From assembly GCF_033659955.1 (NCBI RefSeq), contig NZ_JARUJP010000005.1, forward strand, positions 62,001-126,000: DNA of 64,000 nt. Direction: 5' to 3'. Below are positions 43,983-52,463 of this stretch, piece after piece. Position numbers and translations under genes: made by a program. Within the stretch, counting starts at the first letter, position 1, and every line of letters starts with the position of its first letter. The notes beneath the pieces are model-generated. The model had not been told where the DNA came from. It made no database searches and saw only the letters and a list, made by a program, of their open reading frames with translations. This stretch comes from Clostridium_AM tanneri (GTDB lineage Bacteria > Bacillota > Clostridia > Clostridiales > Clostridiaceae).

Positions 43983-44066
43983 TTAAATTCACCTTATCAT
44001 TATTTTAATACAAAAATATCACATAAGCATAGACTTGTAAATGCAAATAGCGTGAAAAGGAAAAAG
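43983..44066 (-). promoter_or_regulatory. agrB leader/promoter region, shared with duplicated copy
   Basis: On the minus strand TTTGCATTTACAAGTC through TATTTTTGTATTAAAATAAT to GATAAGGTGA leads into agrB. The same blocks occur upstream of the gene at 44486-44797. A half copy of the dyad arm (GTGAAAAGGAAAAAGG, 44051-44066) lies at its far end, facing the broken secreted-protein gene. Confidence 0.55.
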
Positions 44067-44149
44067 GTTGACATAAAGGGAATAGTTACGTGTAGGAGCT
44101 TTTTATACCTATCTTCTCTATTTAATATCTTTAAAAGTCCAGCTAGTAG

Positions 44150-44405
44150 TTCTTAGTACGCTTATTCAGGTCCATGGGTTAGGGTACTTGAATTTTACAC
44201 ATATATGATTAATAATGGATAGACACTTGGAGGTAACTGGACAGATGATGCAAGATCAGGACACGTAGTAATATTAACTGGAGGTGACAGTCAGGGAAAT
44301 TGGCTTTTCTCTGTACATAGTGAGGCTAGACATGACTATCCTCTATATGTTGCTTATTCAGATAATGGTTATTCGAATATGGGAACAGTAAGGTTTTGGC
44401 ATTAA
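44150..44405 (+). pseudogene. Broken secreted-protein gene
   Basis: One frame codes SGPWVRVLEFYTYMINNG, then TAG, then TLGGNWTDDARSGHVV and on through LTGGDSQGNWLFSVHSEARH to FWH and a TAA. There is no start codon or ribosome binding site, and a TAG (44154) ends the frame upstream. The G/S/Y-rich style is like the small secreted proteins at 34427 and 45123, and a dyad half-arm lies upstream, so I read it as a decayed member of the same group; a family could not be named. Confidence 0.55.
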
Positions 44406-44410
44406 TATTA

Positions 44411-44462
44411 AAAATAATCAGTAAGAGATAAGGCTTAATTCTTATCTCTTACTGATTATTTT
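44411..44462. terminator. Bidirectional terminator
   Basis: Perfect 22-base arms (44411-44432, 44441-44462), eight-base loop, A/T flanks. It separates the broken gene from the convergent small membrane-protein gene. Confidence 0.9.
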
Positions 44463-44485
44463 GGTTTATATTCTAATTGTCATAT

Positions 44486-44797
44486 TTAACCGCCACCACT
44501 TCCGTATGGGTTAATATACCAGTACTTTAACATACCAAAATACTTATATTTACTATCAACGGCATATGAATCTGGACCAATGGCAGGATTTCTACAAATA
44601 TACATATCTCCATATTGAGAGTCAGGAATTGCTCTTTTAGAAATTTCAGTTTTAAATGCTTTTATAATATAACCTTGAAAGAATAAATCTCTTCGTATAA
44701 CTCTTTCAATTGTTGAATGAGTAAATATATCGAATCCAATATATAGTCCAATAACAATAATGCATGTTAATAATACTCTAATAATTTTATTTTTCAA
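44486..44797 (-). CDS. Small membrane protein under a duplicated agrB-type leader
   Basis: 103 aa from TTG at 44797; GGAGG lies 11 bases upstream. Residues 5-24 form one hydrophobic segment, with a basic N terminus. The rest is short, with two cysteine-free Y/D/K-rich stretches and a C-terminal GSGGG tail. No family recognised. Its position next to the secreted-protein gene and its agrB-like leader suggest an accessory role, for example immunity, in the agr-linked system; this is inference. Confidence 0.65.
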   Translation of the reverse strand: MKNKIIRVLLTCIIVIGLYIGFDIFTHSTIERVIRRDLFFQGYIIKAFKTEISKRAIPDSQYGDMYICRNPAIGPDSYAVDSKYKYFGMLKYWYINPYGSGGG

Positions 44798-44819
44798 CTT
44801 TATAAAGACCTCCGCATTT

Positions 44820-44917
44820 TAGATTTTTTAATATTTCAAAATCACCTTATTCTCGTTTTAATACAAAAATACCATATGTGTGCATAAACGTAAATATAAA
44901 TGACACAAAAGGGAAAA
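44820..44917 (-). promoter_or_regulatory. Duplicated agrB leader
   Basis: On the minus strand TTTATATTTACGTTTATGC, GGTATTTTTGTATTAAAAC and AATAAGGTGATTTT align with the agrB leader, and the following ATATTAAAAAATCTA matches agrB's first codons (ATGTTAAAAAATCTA) with the ATG lost. It shares its far end with dyad copy C. Confidence 0.7.
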
Positions 44918-45019
44918 AAACGAGCTTGAAAAGAAATTATGTATAAAAGTATTCTTTTTAGTCTCATTTTTTCCCTTTTATGCATTTTGCATTGAGTTTA
45001 GTTTTTAAGTATGTAAAAT
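44902..45019 (+). promoter_or_regulatory. Long-dyad promoter element, copy C
   Basis: An 82-base imperfect inverted repeat (44902-44983): arms GACACAAAAGGGAAAAAAA and TTTTTTCCCTTTTATGC, inner arms CTTGAAAAGAAATTAT and GTATTCTTTTTAG. TGTAAAAT lies 29 bases after it. Length, core and spacing match the copy at 34255-34371. Arm differences between the copies mostly keep pairing. Confidence 0.7.
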
Positions 45020-45122
45020 AGACATTGTAAAGATTACTTAATTTGGGGCTCAAGTAAGTGATTTCTATAGGTGTTAATACAATTGTATTTTTTAGATTGA
45101 ATAAAGTCTGGAGGGATTGGGA

Positions 45123-45812
45123 ATGAATAAGAAACTTGTAACATTAGTAGCTTCCTTAGCTATTTTGACAACTAATGTACCTGTATTTGCTAGTACAAAT
45201 TTAGGGTTAAAAGCATCTGAAGAAACATCTATTACCAATGGTACCAAAGTAACAAATCCAAAAACAGTAAACGAATTTTTAAATAGTGATGTTGGTAAGC
45301 AATTCCATGCAACTATAGTTAAAGAAGTTCCTAACAATGTTAAAGTTATGGAGTTTAATAATTATGGTGAAGCATATAATTTTATGAAATCTGTTAAACA
45401 AGAATATGACTCAAAATTTATTAAAGCATCGCCTAATAAATCAGCAATGTTCCAAACAGCAATAGGAGAAGGAGTGGATTACTATCAGGTAGCATATACT
45501 AATTTGCCATCTTCCGGAACAGGCACTGTATCAGGTACCGTAAAATGGAATGTTCCAGGTGCTTCAGCACAAGTAGTAACATCCGGACATTATTTTAACT
45601 ATTCAAATGCTCAAGTAACAGATTCATCTAGAGGATCATATATTTCAGGGGTTGGTATAGCTAACTGGCAAGAATACTATAGTGGTATGACCCATCCAAC
45701 AAGTAATGCATGGAATAGTACGATAAGAGGTAAATGTGGCTATTTTATTAGCGTTGGTGGTCAAACAGTAGGAATGAGTAATCTGGTGGAATTAACCTGT
45801 ATATGTAAATAA
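45123..45812 (+). CDS. Secreted protein of unknown family
   Basis: 229 aa from the ATG at 45123, with GGAGGG seven bases upstream. A signal peptide covers residues 1-23 (cleavage after VFA). About 30-110 is a helical, charged part; the C-terminal half (from about 115) is rich in G, S, T, Y and N with alternating hydrophobic residues, as in beta-sandwich domains. Three cysteines lie near the end (GKCGYF and LTCICK). It may be an exported effector or bacteriocin. The signal peptide and dyad promoter are like those of the protein at 34427. Confidence 0.75.
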   Translation: MNKKLVTLVASLAILTTNVPVFASTNLGLKASEETSITNGTKVTNPKTVNEFLNSDVGKQFHATIVKEVPNNVKVMEFNNYGEAYNFMKSVKQEYDSKFIKASPNKSAMFQTAIGEGVDYYQVAYTNLPSSGTGTVSGTVKWNVPGASAQVVTSGHYFNYSNAQVTDSSRGSYISGVGIANWQEYYSGMTHPTSNAWNSTIRGKCGYFISVGGQTVGMSNLVELTCICK

Positions 45813-45895
45813 TTTGATCCTACATATACTGTAATATATAATATATAATAGCTGTATAAATATTTATATAGCTATTATTTTTATATGGAGGTATT

Positions 45896-46183
45896 ATGAT
45901 ACGTAATAAATTTTTTCAACTAAGCTTATTTATAGAATTAATATTAACTTTTTTTATGAATGAAACAGTAGTAAAGAAAACCACAATAATTGTATATAAG
46001 TATGGTTTTCCATTTAGGTATCTAGACATATATTCAAAAGAAAAAGTAGATTTACACTTGATTAATATCTTATTTACAGGAAACAATGGTATAAACATAG
46101 ATATAGTTGCATTAATTGGTAATATCATAATAATTTATGCGCTGGTATATTTTATAAACTTTATAACGGAAAAGAGAAAATAA
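45896..46183 (+). CDS. Small membrane protein, possible partner of upstream secreted protein
   Basis: 95 aa; GGAGG lies four bases before the ATG. Two hydrophobic segments: residues 7-22 and 70-88 (VALIGNIIIIYALVYFIN). The loop between them is K/Y-rich. No family recognised. It follows the secreted protein by 83 bases in the same direction, where an immunity or export helper would lie; this is inference from layout. Confidence 0.65.
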   Translation: MIRNKFFQLSLFIELILTFFMNETVVKKTTIIVYKYGFPFRYLDIYSKEKVDLHLINILFTGNNGINIDIVALIGNIIIIYALVYFINFITEKRK

Positions 46184-46411
46184 AGATTATTTTTAAATCA
46201 GAATGTAGATTATTAAGTAAAACTAATTATAAGTCAACATTGTTAACAAGTCATATTACCAATGAATTAGTTGAAAACAGTATTAAGTAAGCTTAAATTG
46301 TATAAGTAACATACCTCACTTACAGGTTGAGGGAGGGAATGATTAAACTTATTAGACTAGGCCCGTAGAATAAACTCGTAATGTTTAAAATAATTGAATT
46401 TTAGGTAAAAT

Positions 46412-46440
46412 AAAAATGTGGCATTAAAGCCACATTTTTA
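46412..46440. terminator. Terminator of fba
   Basis: AAAAATGTGGC/GCCACATTTTT, six-base loop, right after the fba stop (minus strand). The 230 bases before it (46184-46411) show no gene. Confidence 0.9.
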
Positions 46441-47373
46441 TTATTTCATTGAATCAGCTGATCCTAAAACTTCATCGATTTTACTTTCAACAACTTTTTG
46501 AATAGCGTCTCTTGCAGCTCCTAAGTACTTTCTTGGATCAAATTCCTTTGGCTTATCTCCAAAAGTTTTTCTTACAGCAGCTGTCATAGCTAATCTTATG
46601 TCAGTATCCATGTTTATTTTACATACAGCCATAGAAGAAGCTTTTCTTAGCATATCTACTGGAATTCCTTTAGCACCAGCTATATCTCCACCATACTTAT
46701 TACAAGTTTCAACTGCTTCTGGATCAACTGCAGAAGCTCCGTGAAGAACTATTGGGAAACCAGGTAGTTTTTCTTGAATTTTTTCTAGTATATCGAATCT
46801 TAACTGAGGCTTATAGTCTAATGGGAACTTAAATGCTCCGTGTGAAGTTCCTATAGCAATTGCTAAAGAGTCAACTCCTGTTCTGTTAACAAAGTCTACT
46901 GCTTGATCTGGGTCAGTGTATATATGCTCAGCAGCAACAACATCATCTTCAACACCAGCTAAAACTCCAAGCTCAGCTTCAACAACTACTCCATGAGCGT
47001 GGGCGTATTCAACTACTTCCTTTGTTTTTGCTACGTTTTCTTCGTAATCAAAATGAGAACCATCGAACATTACTGAAGTAAATCCAGCATCAATAACAGA
47101 TTTAACAGTTTCGAAATCTGGGCCGTGATCTAGGTGTAGTGCAACATCTATTCCTGTTTCTTCTATAGCAGCATCTACCATAGCCTTTAGGTATTTAGCT
47201 CCAGCATACTTTATAGCTCCTTTTGAAACTTGAAGAATAACAGCTGAGTTCTTAGCTTTTGCTCCTCTTACAACACCTTGAATTATTTCTAGATTGTTAA
47301 TGTTAAAAGCACCTATAGCATATTTGCCTTCATAAGCCTTTTTAAACATTTCCTTAGTAGTAACTAATGCCAT
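46441..47373 (-). CDS. fba: Class II fructose-1,6-bisphosphate aldolase
   Basis: 310 aa from the ATG at 47373 (ALVTTKEMFKKAYEG), with GGAAGG 11 bases upstream; a GTG at 47385 overlaps the Shine-Dalgarno region. Zinc and catalytic residues lie in HLDHGPDFETV, EAELGVLAG, GTSHGAFK and VLHGASAVD; NMDTDIRLA closes the substrate phosphate site. It splits fructose bisphosphate in glycolysis in the cytoplasm. A long structured leader precedes it. Confidence 0.97.
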   Translation of the reverse strand: MALVTTKEMFKKAYEGKYAIGAFNINNLEIIQGVVRGAKAKNSAVILQVSKGAIKYAGAKYLKAMVDAAIEETGIDVALHLDHGPDFETVKSVIDAGFTSVMFDGSHFDYEENVAKTKEVVEYAHAHGVVVEAELGVLAGVEDDVVAAEHIYTDPDQAVDFVNRTGVDSLAIAIGTSHGAFKFPLDYKPQLRFDILEKIQEKLPGFPIVLHGASAVDPEAVETCNKYGGDIAGAKGIPVDMLRKASSMAVCKINMDTDIRLAMTAAVRKTFGDKPKEFDPRKYLGAARDAIQKVVESKIDEVLGSADSMK

Positions 47374-47415
47374 TATGTATTCCACCTTCCAAAATTATAT
47401 TAACCATCGATCCTA

Positions 47416-47498
47416 ACTATAATCCTGCTAGAATTATAGTTGAATTTAGCTTAGTTGGTATTAACATATAAAAGGGACTTACTGCGTCCCAGTGGGAC
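47416..47498 (-). promoter_or_regulatory. Structured leader of fba
   Basis: Nine-base inverted repeat AACTATAAT/ATTATAGTT (47416-47442). Farther upstream, GTCCC (47486-47490) can pair with either of two GGGAC copies (47474-47478, 47494-47498), so two hairpins exclude each other. No known riboswitch family recognised. Confidence 0.5.
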
Positions 47499-47577
47499 TT
47501 AACTGTTTTATAGTTATATTATAATCTATTAATACCACATTTTCCATACTTTAATTATAGAATATTTTTGTCACTAA

Positions 47578-47958
47578 TCAAAATATATTTTCTGCATTAA
47601 CCTTTTCTAGATTTACTATATGCTCTAATAAAAATTTTATGACATGAGATGAGGCTAAAGCTTCCTCTTCAGCCTTACATTTTGTGTATTGAGTAAGTTT
47701 CCAAAGCTCACTGTTTATATTGTCTATTTCAGCATGGTTTACGAAGATAGAAATCTTACGAGAGTAGTTATCCCACTGATTTAAGAACTTTATAGAGTTA
47801 TCGTAGGCTTTAGTCCAAGATTTGTTTTCTATGCTAATTTCTATTTCTTTATTTAAGTTATCAAGTTTTGTGCATACTTTATTTAAGTAATTTATAGAAA
47901 AAAATATTCCTATTAACATTACAAAAAAAATACTGATGGAAATGATCACACCTTTCAT
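47578..47958 (-). CDS. DUF4363 family protein
   Basis: 126 aa with one N-terminal membrane segment (about residues 4-23) and a helical extracytoplasmic part, KLDNLNKEIEISIENKSWTK onward. This matches DUF4363 proteins, which often follow YetF (DUF421) genes, as here with an 18-base gap. The function is unknown; the pair may work on the spore or cell envelope. Confidence 0.78.
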   Translation of the reverse strand: MKGVIISISIFFVMLIGIFFSINYLNKVCTKLDNLNKEIEISIENKSWTKAYDNSIKFLNQWDNYSRKISIFVNHAEIDNINSELWKLTQYTKCKAEEEALASSHVIKFLLEHIVNLEKVNAENIF

Positions 47959-47976
47959 TTATAAATCACACTCCAT

Positions 47977-48654
47977 TTATTTTTGCGGCTTAGATTGATG
48001 ATAAAACTTTCCTTTAGAATCTAGTAAAGCTATAAAAATGTTTTTTGGTGATGAAATATTATTCTTTCTAAGTTGCTTATTAAGCCATTGTTCATCCTTA
48101 TCTATTATTTTTAAATTGTCATAATTTATTCTCCCGTCTAAAATTAAAGTTACAGGTAAGGATTCCTGTTGAGATTTTATATTTAGATCAGCCTTTGTAA
48201 CATTTGACAGTTCTGTTTTAGGCATTACAGATAGCTGACCACTGGTTTCTAAAATAGCGTAATGAATGTCTTCTATATTATAGTAGCCTTGTAGTCTTAG
48301 TTCCTCCATCAAGTCGTTTAAATTAAATCGCTCCTTTCTTAATTCCTTGATATTTAGTTTTCCATCCTTAATTACGATACTTGGTTTTCCGCTAAAGAAA
48401 ATTCTTGCTTTCTCACTCTTTAGCTCTAGTAAAGACACAATTGTTTGAAGAGCAAGTAGAGTTATTATAGGAATTATACCGTGCATTATAGGAATTCTGG
48501 TATCTTGCATTGGTAGTGAAGCTAATTCAGAAACCATTATTGCAATTGCTAGTTCGAAGGGTTCTAACTCTCCTATTTGTTTTTTTCCCATAAGTCGCAT
48601 GGAGGCAATGACTATTAGATATAAGATAATTGTTCTAATAAGTACAATAAACAT
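47977..48654 (-). CDS. YetF/DUF421 family membrane protein
   Basis: 225 aa. Three N-terminal helices (LIRTIILYLIVIASMRLMG; FELAIAIMVSELASLPM; then LLALQTIVSLLEL) lead to a cytoplasmic domain with the DUF421 signature MGKKQIGELEPFELAIAI near residue 23 and FSGKPSIVIKDGKLNIKEL. Homologues in spore formers include germination or spore-envelope factors, but biochemical roles are unsettled. GAGAGGAG precedes the ATG. Confidence 0.88.
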   Translation of the reverse strand: MFIVLIRTIILYLIVIASMRLMGKKQIGELEPFELAIAIMVSELASLPMQDTRIPIMHGIIPIITLLALQTIVSLLELKSEKARIFFSGKPSIVIKDGKLNIKELRKERFNLNDLMEELRLQGYYNIEDIHYAILETSGQLSVMPKTELSNVTKADLNIKSQQESLPVTLILDGRINYDNLKIIDKDEQWLNKQLRKNNISSPKNIFIALLDSKGKFYHQSKPQK

Positions 48655-48793
48655 ATATTCTCCTCTCTTTATAAGTCAAAAATTTTCTAGTTATATTTTT
48701 ACTTTAATATAAAAAAATATAAGTAAAATTTGAACATTTTTAGAAAAGTAGACGTATAATGATATTACACAAAAAAATTGGGGAGAGGATGAA

Positions 48794-50449
48794 ATGGCTC
48801 AGTTAAAAGTTAGATTAAATAATAAAGAGGTATTAGCAGAGAAAGGTACAATTTTAAATGATATTATTAAGAATAACGGTTTGGAAAAAGATATACCTGT
48901 AGTACTAGCCAGGATAAACGGCACATATTCCGAGCTTACAAGTTCTTTAGAAGAAGAAGGAGAGTTTGAAGCCATAGATATTAGAGATAACCTAGGGATG
49001 AGAACCTATGTAAGAACCCTTCAATTTATTTTAATTAAATCTGTATTAGACTTGTTTCCAGACGCTAAAATAACCATAGAACATTCTATGAGTAAGGGGC
49101 TATTTGGAGAAATTCATAAAAGCATACCGTTAAATGAAGAAGATATAAGAAAAATAAAAGAAAAAATGGAACAATTAATAAAAAAGGATATTCCAATAAA
49201 TAAGGTATGTATGAAAAGAGATGAGGCAGTAAAAGTTTTTTCAGACTATAAAATGGATGATAAGGTAAGACTGTTAAAACATGTAAGCAGTGATACAGTA
49301 AAATTATATGAGTTAGATGGAAGGTATGATTACTTTTATGGCTCTATGGCATACTCTTCAGGAGCAATAAAAATATTTGATTTAGTATATTACGAACCTG
49401 GGTTTTTACTAAGATATCCTAGAGAATCAGACCCATATAATATACCAGAGTTTGTAGAGCATAAAAAGCTGAGAAAAATATTTTATGAAACTGAGCAATG
49501 GGGAAATATACTTGGAGTGGGGGATGTAGGTTCCTTAAATGATAAAGTAGAAAGTAGAGAAATTATAGATATAATAAGGGTAGCGGAAGCCCTTCATGAG
49601 AAAAAGATTGCATATATAGCAGATATGATTAATGAAAGAAAGAACGTGAAAATTATACTAATAGCTGGGCCATCTTCTTCAGGTAAAACTACCTTTGCAA
49701 GAAGACTTGGTATACAACTTAGAGTTAATGGACATATACCAGTTCCTATATCCTTAGATGACTACTTCGTAGATAGAGAACATACTCCTAAGGATGAAGA
49801 AGGTAATTTTGATTTCGAGTCCATATATGCTCTAGATTTAAAGTTATTTAATGAAAATTTAGAAGCATTGCTTAGTGGAGAAGAGGTAGAGATTCCAACA
49901 TTTAACTTCAAGAGTGGAACAAGGGAGTGGAAGGGTCATAAAATTAGAATTCCTGACAATGGAATAATTATAATAGAAGGAATTCATGGACTAAACGAAA
50001 TGCTTACTTCAGCTATTCCTATGGAAAATAAGTTTAAAATATATATAAGTGCACTTACCCAACTGAATGTAGATAATCATAACAGAATAGCAACTACTGA
50101 CGTAAGAATAATAAGGAGAATAGTGAGGGATACCCTCTCAAGAGGCTATGGAGGAGAAGATACTTTAAAAATGTGGCCATCAATAAAGAGAGGAGAAGAA
50201 AAAAATATATTTGTATTCCAAGAAAATGCAGATGTTATGTTTAATTCAACGCTGGTCTATGAGCTTTGTGTATTAAAGCAATATGCTTTAGAGGAACTGA
50301 AAAAGATAGACACTTCAAGCCCTGTATACTATGAAGCATTAAGGCTTAAAAGCTTCTTGAACTTTTTTAAAGATGTAGATACAAAGTTTGTACCGGAAAA
50401 TTCCATATTGAGAGAGTTTATAGGCGGAAGTTGTTTTTATGAATATTAG
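48794..50449 (+). CDS. TGS-domain nucleoside (uridine) kinase-like protein
   Basis: 551 aa. The N-terminal 60 residues are a TGS-like domain and the next 180 resemble the second domain of threonyl-tRNA synthetase (FPDAKITIEHSMSKGLFGEI). From about residue 285 there is a P-loop kinase: IAGPSSSGKTTFARRLG, then SLDDYFVDREHTP, FNFKSGTREWKGH and IIIEGIHGLNE, all as in uridine kinase and phosphoribulokinase. Its cellular substrate is not proven. GGGGAGAGGATG precedes the start. It is a single-gene unit ended by a clear terminator. Confidence 0.9.
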   Translation: MAQLKVRLNNKEVLAEKGTILNDIIKNNGLEKDIPVVLARINGTYSELTSSLEEEGEFEAIDIRDNLGMRTYVRTLQFILIKSVLDLFPDAKITIEHSMSKGLFGEIHKSIPLNEEDIRKIKEKMEQLIKKDIPINKVCMKRDEAVKVFSDYKMDDKVRLLKHVSSDTVKLYELDGRYDYFYGSMAYSSGAIKIFDLVYYEPGFLLRYPRESDPYNIPEFVEHKKLRKIFYETEQWGNILGVGDVGSLNDKVESREIIDIIRVAEALHEKKIAYIADMINERKNVKIILIAGPSSSGKTTFARRLGIQLRVNGHIPVPISLDDYFVDREHTPKDEEGNFDFESIYALDLKLFNENLEALLSGEEVEIPTFNFKSGTREWKGHKIRIPDNGIIIIEGIHGLNEMLTSAIPMENKFKIYISALTQLNVDNHNRIATTDVRIIRRIVRDTLSRGYGGEDTLKMWPSIKRGEEKNIFVFQENADVMFNSTLVYELCVLKQYALEELKKIDTSSPVYYEALRLKSFLNFFKDVDTKFVPENSILREFIGGSCFYEY

Positions 50450-50502
50450 AAAAAAGACGATGTAATTTAGGGAAATGCTCCCTGACTTACATCGTCTTTT
50501 TC
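50450..50502 (+). terminator. Terminator after the uridine kinase-like gene
   Basis: Fifteen-base stem AAAAAGACGATGTAA and complement, with an inner GGGA/TCCC pairing, ending in five T. Confidence 0.92.
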
Positions 50503-50737
50503 TGCAAGTTTTAATTACATAAAAATAGTGAAAGAAGAAACTTTTAATTCATCAAAAAGGCTTAGAAAATGTTTTCATTTATTAGTATCAAATCTCATAA
50601 ATTTCTACAAAAAACTTTAAAAAATTAGTGTGAATATGTTTTAATTTGTTGTATAATAAGAATCGAAAGAAATTGTTTTATTGTAACAATGTAAATGATT
50701 ATATAATTCACTGAAAGTGAAAGGTTGGTGTAACAAT

Positions 50738-51421
50738 ATGAGAGAATATAGTGCTTTTGATATTCTTGGGCCAATAATGATAGGACCATCAAGTTCTCAT
50801 ACTGCAGGAGCTGCAAGACTAGGTAAGATTGCAAGAACAATAGCAGGTGAAGGAGTTAAAAAAGTGCAATTTTTCCTTCATGGTTCATTCGCTACAACTT
50901 ATAAGGGACACGGTACTGATAAGGCTTTAGTAGCTGGAATATTAGGGATGAACCCATGGGATGAAAACTTAAAAAACTCTATGGAAATGGCAAGAGAAAA
51001 GGATATAGAAATAGAATTTATTCCGACAGATCTTGGAGATGTACATCCTAACACAGTTAAAACTGTTATAACTAAAAATGATGGAAAAACTGTATCAGTA
51101 GTTGGATCTTCAATTGGTGGAGGAAATATAGTAGTTAATGAAATAGATGGTGACAAGATAGAATTTACTGGAGCATACCCTACTATATTAATAAATCATA
51201 TAGATGTACCGGGAATGGTTGCGAAAGTAACAGCTGTTTTATATGAATATGATGTAAACATCGCCTTTATGAGAGTTTACAGAACAAGTGGTAAGGGTTC
51301 AGCAGCGGCGATGGTCTTTGAAGTAGACAACTTTATCTCCGAAGACATTGTAAACGCTATAGCTAAAATAACTAACATCCACAAAGTTAGAGCTATTAAT
51401 CCTGTAAGGGAGGAAGAATAA
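50738..51421 (+). CDS. sdaAB: L-serine dehydratase, iron-sulfur type, beta subunit
   Basis: 227 aa from the ATG at 50738 (MREYSAFDILGPIMIGPSSS), the conserved beta start; a GTG at 50717 is less likely. GPSSSHTAGAARLGKI and FHGSFATTYKGHGTDKALV-type motifs are present, and the C-terminal part is an ACT domain (VPGMVAKVTAVLYEYDVNIA). With the alpha subunit it turns L-serine into pyruvate and ammonia. It is separated from sdaAA by three bases. Confidence 0.96.
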   Translation: MREYSAFDILGPIMIGPSSSHTAGAARLGKIARTIAGEGVKKVQFFLHGSFATTYKGHGTDKALVAGILGMNPWDENLKNSMEMAREKDIEIEFIPTDLGDVHPNTVKTVITKNDGKTVSVVGSSIGGGNIVVNEIDGDKIEFTGAYPTILINHIDVPGMVAKVTAVLYEYDVNIAFMRVYRTSGKGSAAAMVFEVDNFISEDIVNAIAKITNIHKVRAINPVREEE

Positions 51422-51424
51422 TTT

Positions 51425-52297
51425 ATGGTTAACTACGGATATGAACTTTTAGAAGTATGTAAGGAAAAGAATCTTAGTATATGGGAATATACTTTAGAAG
51501 AAGAAGCAAAGGCAACTGGCCTTACTAGAGAACAAGTTTTTGAGAAGATGAGAAAAAACTTAAAAGTAATGATGTCTGCAGCAGAGCGTGGATTAACAAA
51601 TAAAATTGCATCTGTAAGTGGACTTATTGGTGGAGACGCATATAAGTTAAATGAGTATGCCAACAGTGGGAAAACGTTGACAGGAAACTTCATGGTTAAA
51701 GCTATGGGAAGAGCTCTTTCTTCTTCAGAAGTAAATGCTGCTATGGGTAAAATAGTAGCTGCTCCAACAGCTGGTTCATGTGGAATAATGCCTGCAGTTA
51801 TAATAAGTGCTGGAGAGCAATTAGGTTTATCAGAAGATGATATGGTTAAGGGTCTACTAACAGGTACTGGAGTAGGTATAATTATAGCTAAAAATGCTAC
51901 TATGGCGGGAGCAGAAGGTGGATGTCAGGCTGAATGTGGTTCAGCAGCAGCTATGGCTTCAGCTGGAGTAGTTGAAATGATGGGTGGAACACCAGATCAA
52001 GCCTTAAATGCGGCAGCTATAGTATTTAAGAACATAATAGGTTTAGTCTGTGACCCAATAGCAGGACTAGTAGAAGTTCCTTGCGCTAAGAGAAATGCAG
52101 CAGGAGCAGTTAGTGCTTTAACAACAGCAGATATGGTTATGGCTGGAATTATGAGCAAGATACCATTTGACGACACTGTAGAAGCTATGTATAGAGTTGG
52201 TAAGCAAATGCCAGCAGAGCTTAGAGAGACAGCTCTTGGTGGATTGGCAATCACAAAAACAGGATTAGAGCTTCAGAAGAAAGTTTTTGGAGAGTAG
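51425..52297 (+). CDS. sdaAA: L-serine dehydratase, iron-sulfur type, alpha subunit
   Basis: 290 aa. Cluster cysteines lie in AAPTAGSCGIMPA, GGCQAECGSAAAMASAG, LVCDPIAGLVEVPCAKRN. The 4Fe-4S cluster with one open iron binds serine, as in the Bacillus and Clostridium enzymes, and is oxygen sensitive. GGGAGGAAG precedes the ATG at the end of sdaAB. Its role is fermentation of serine. Confidence 0.97.
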   Translation: MVNYGYELLEVCKEKNLSIWEYTLEEEAKATGLTREQVFEKMRKNLKVMMSAAERGLTNKIASVSGLIGGDAYKLNEYANSGKTLTGNFMVKAMGRALSSSEVNAAMGKIVAAPTAGSCGIMPAVIISAGEQLGLSEDDMVKGLLTGTGVGIIIAKNATMAGAEGGCQAECGSAAAMASAGVVEMMGGTPDQALNAAAIVFKNIIGLVCDPIAGLVEVPCAKRNAAGAVSALTTADMVMAGIMSKIPFDDTVEAMYRVGKQMPAELRETALGGLAITKTGLELQKKVFGE

Positions 52298-52463
52298 AAT
52301 ATAGTAGAGTATAGAGCTTAGGATAAGGAACACCTTTATTCTAGGCTTTTATTTTTACAATTAGTAGTTGCAGCTATAAAAGTAACACTTCCTTCTCAAA
52401 TGAATAGACTAATTAAAGGAACAATCTAGAGGAGGACTACATTTGTAAAATGTTGGTGTTATC

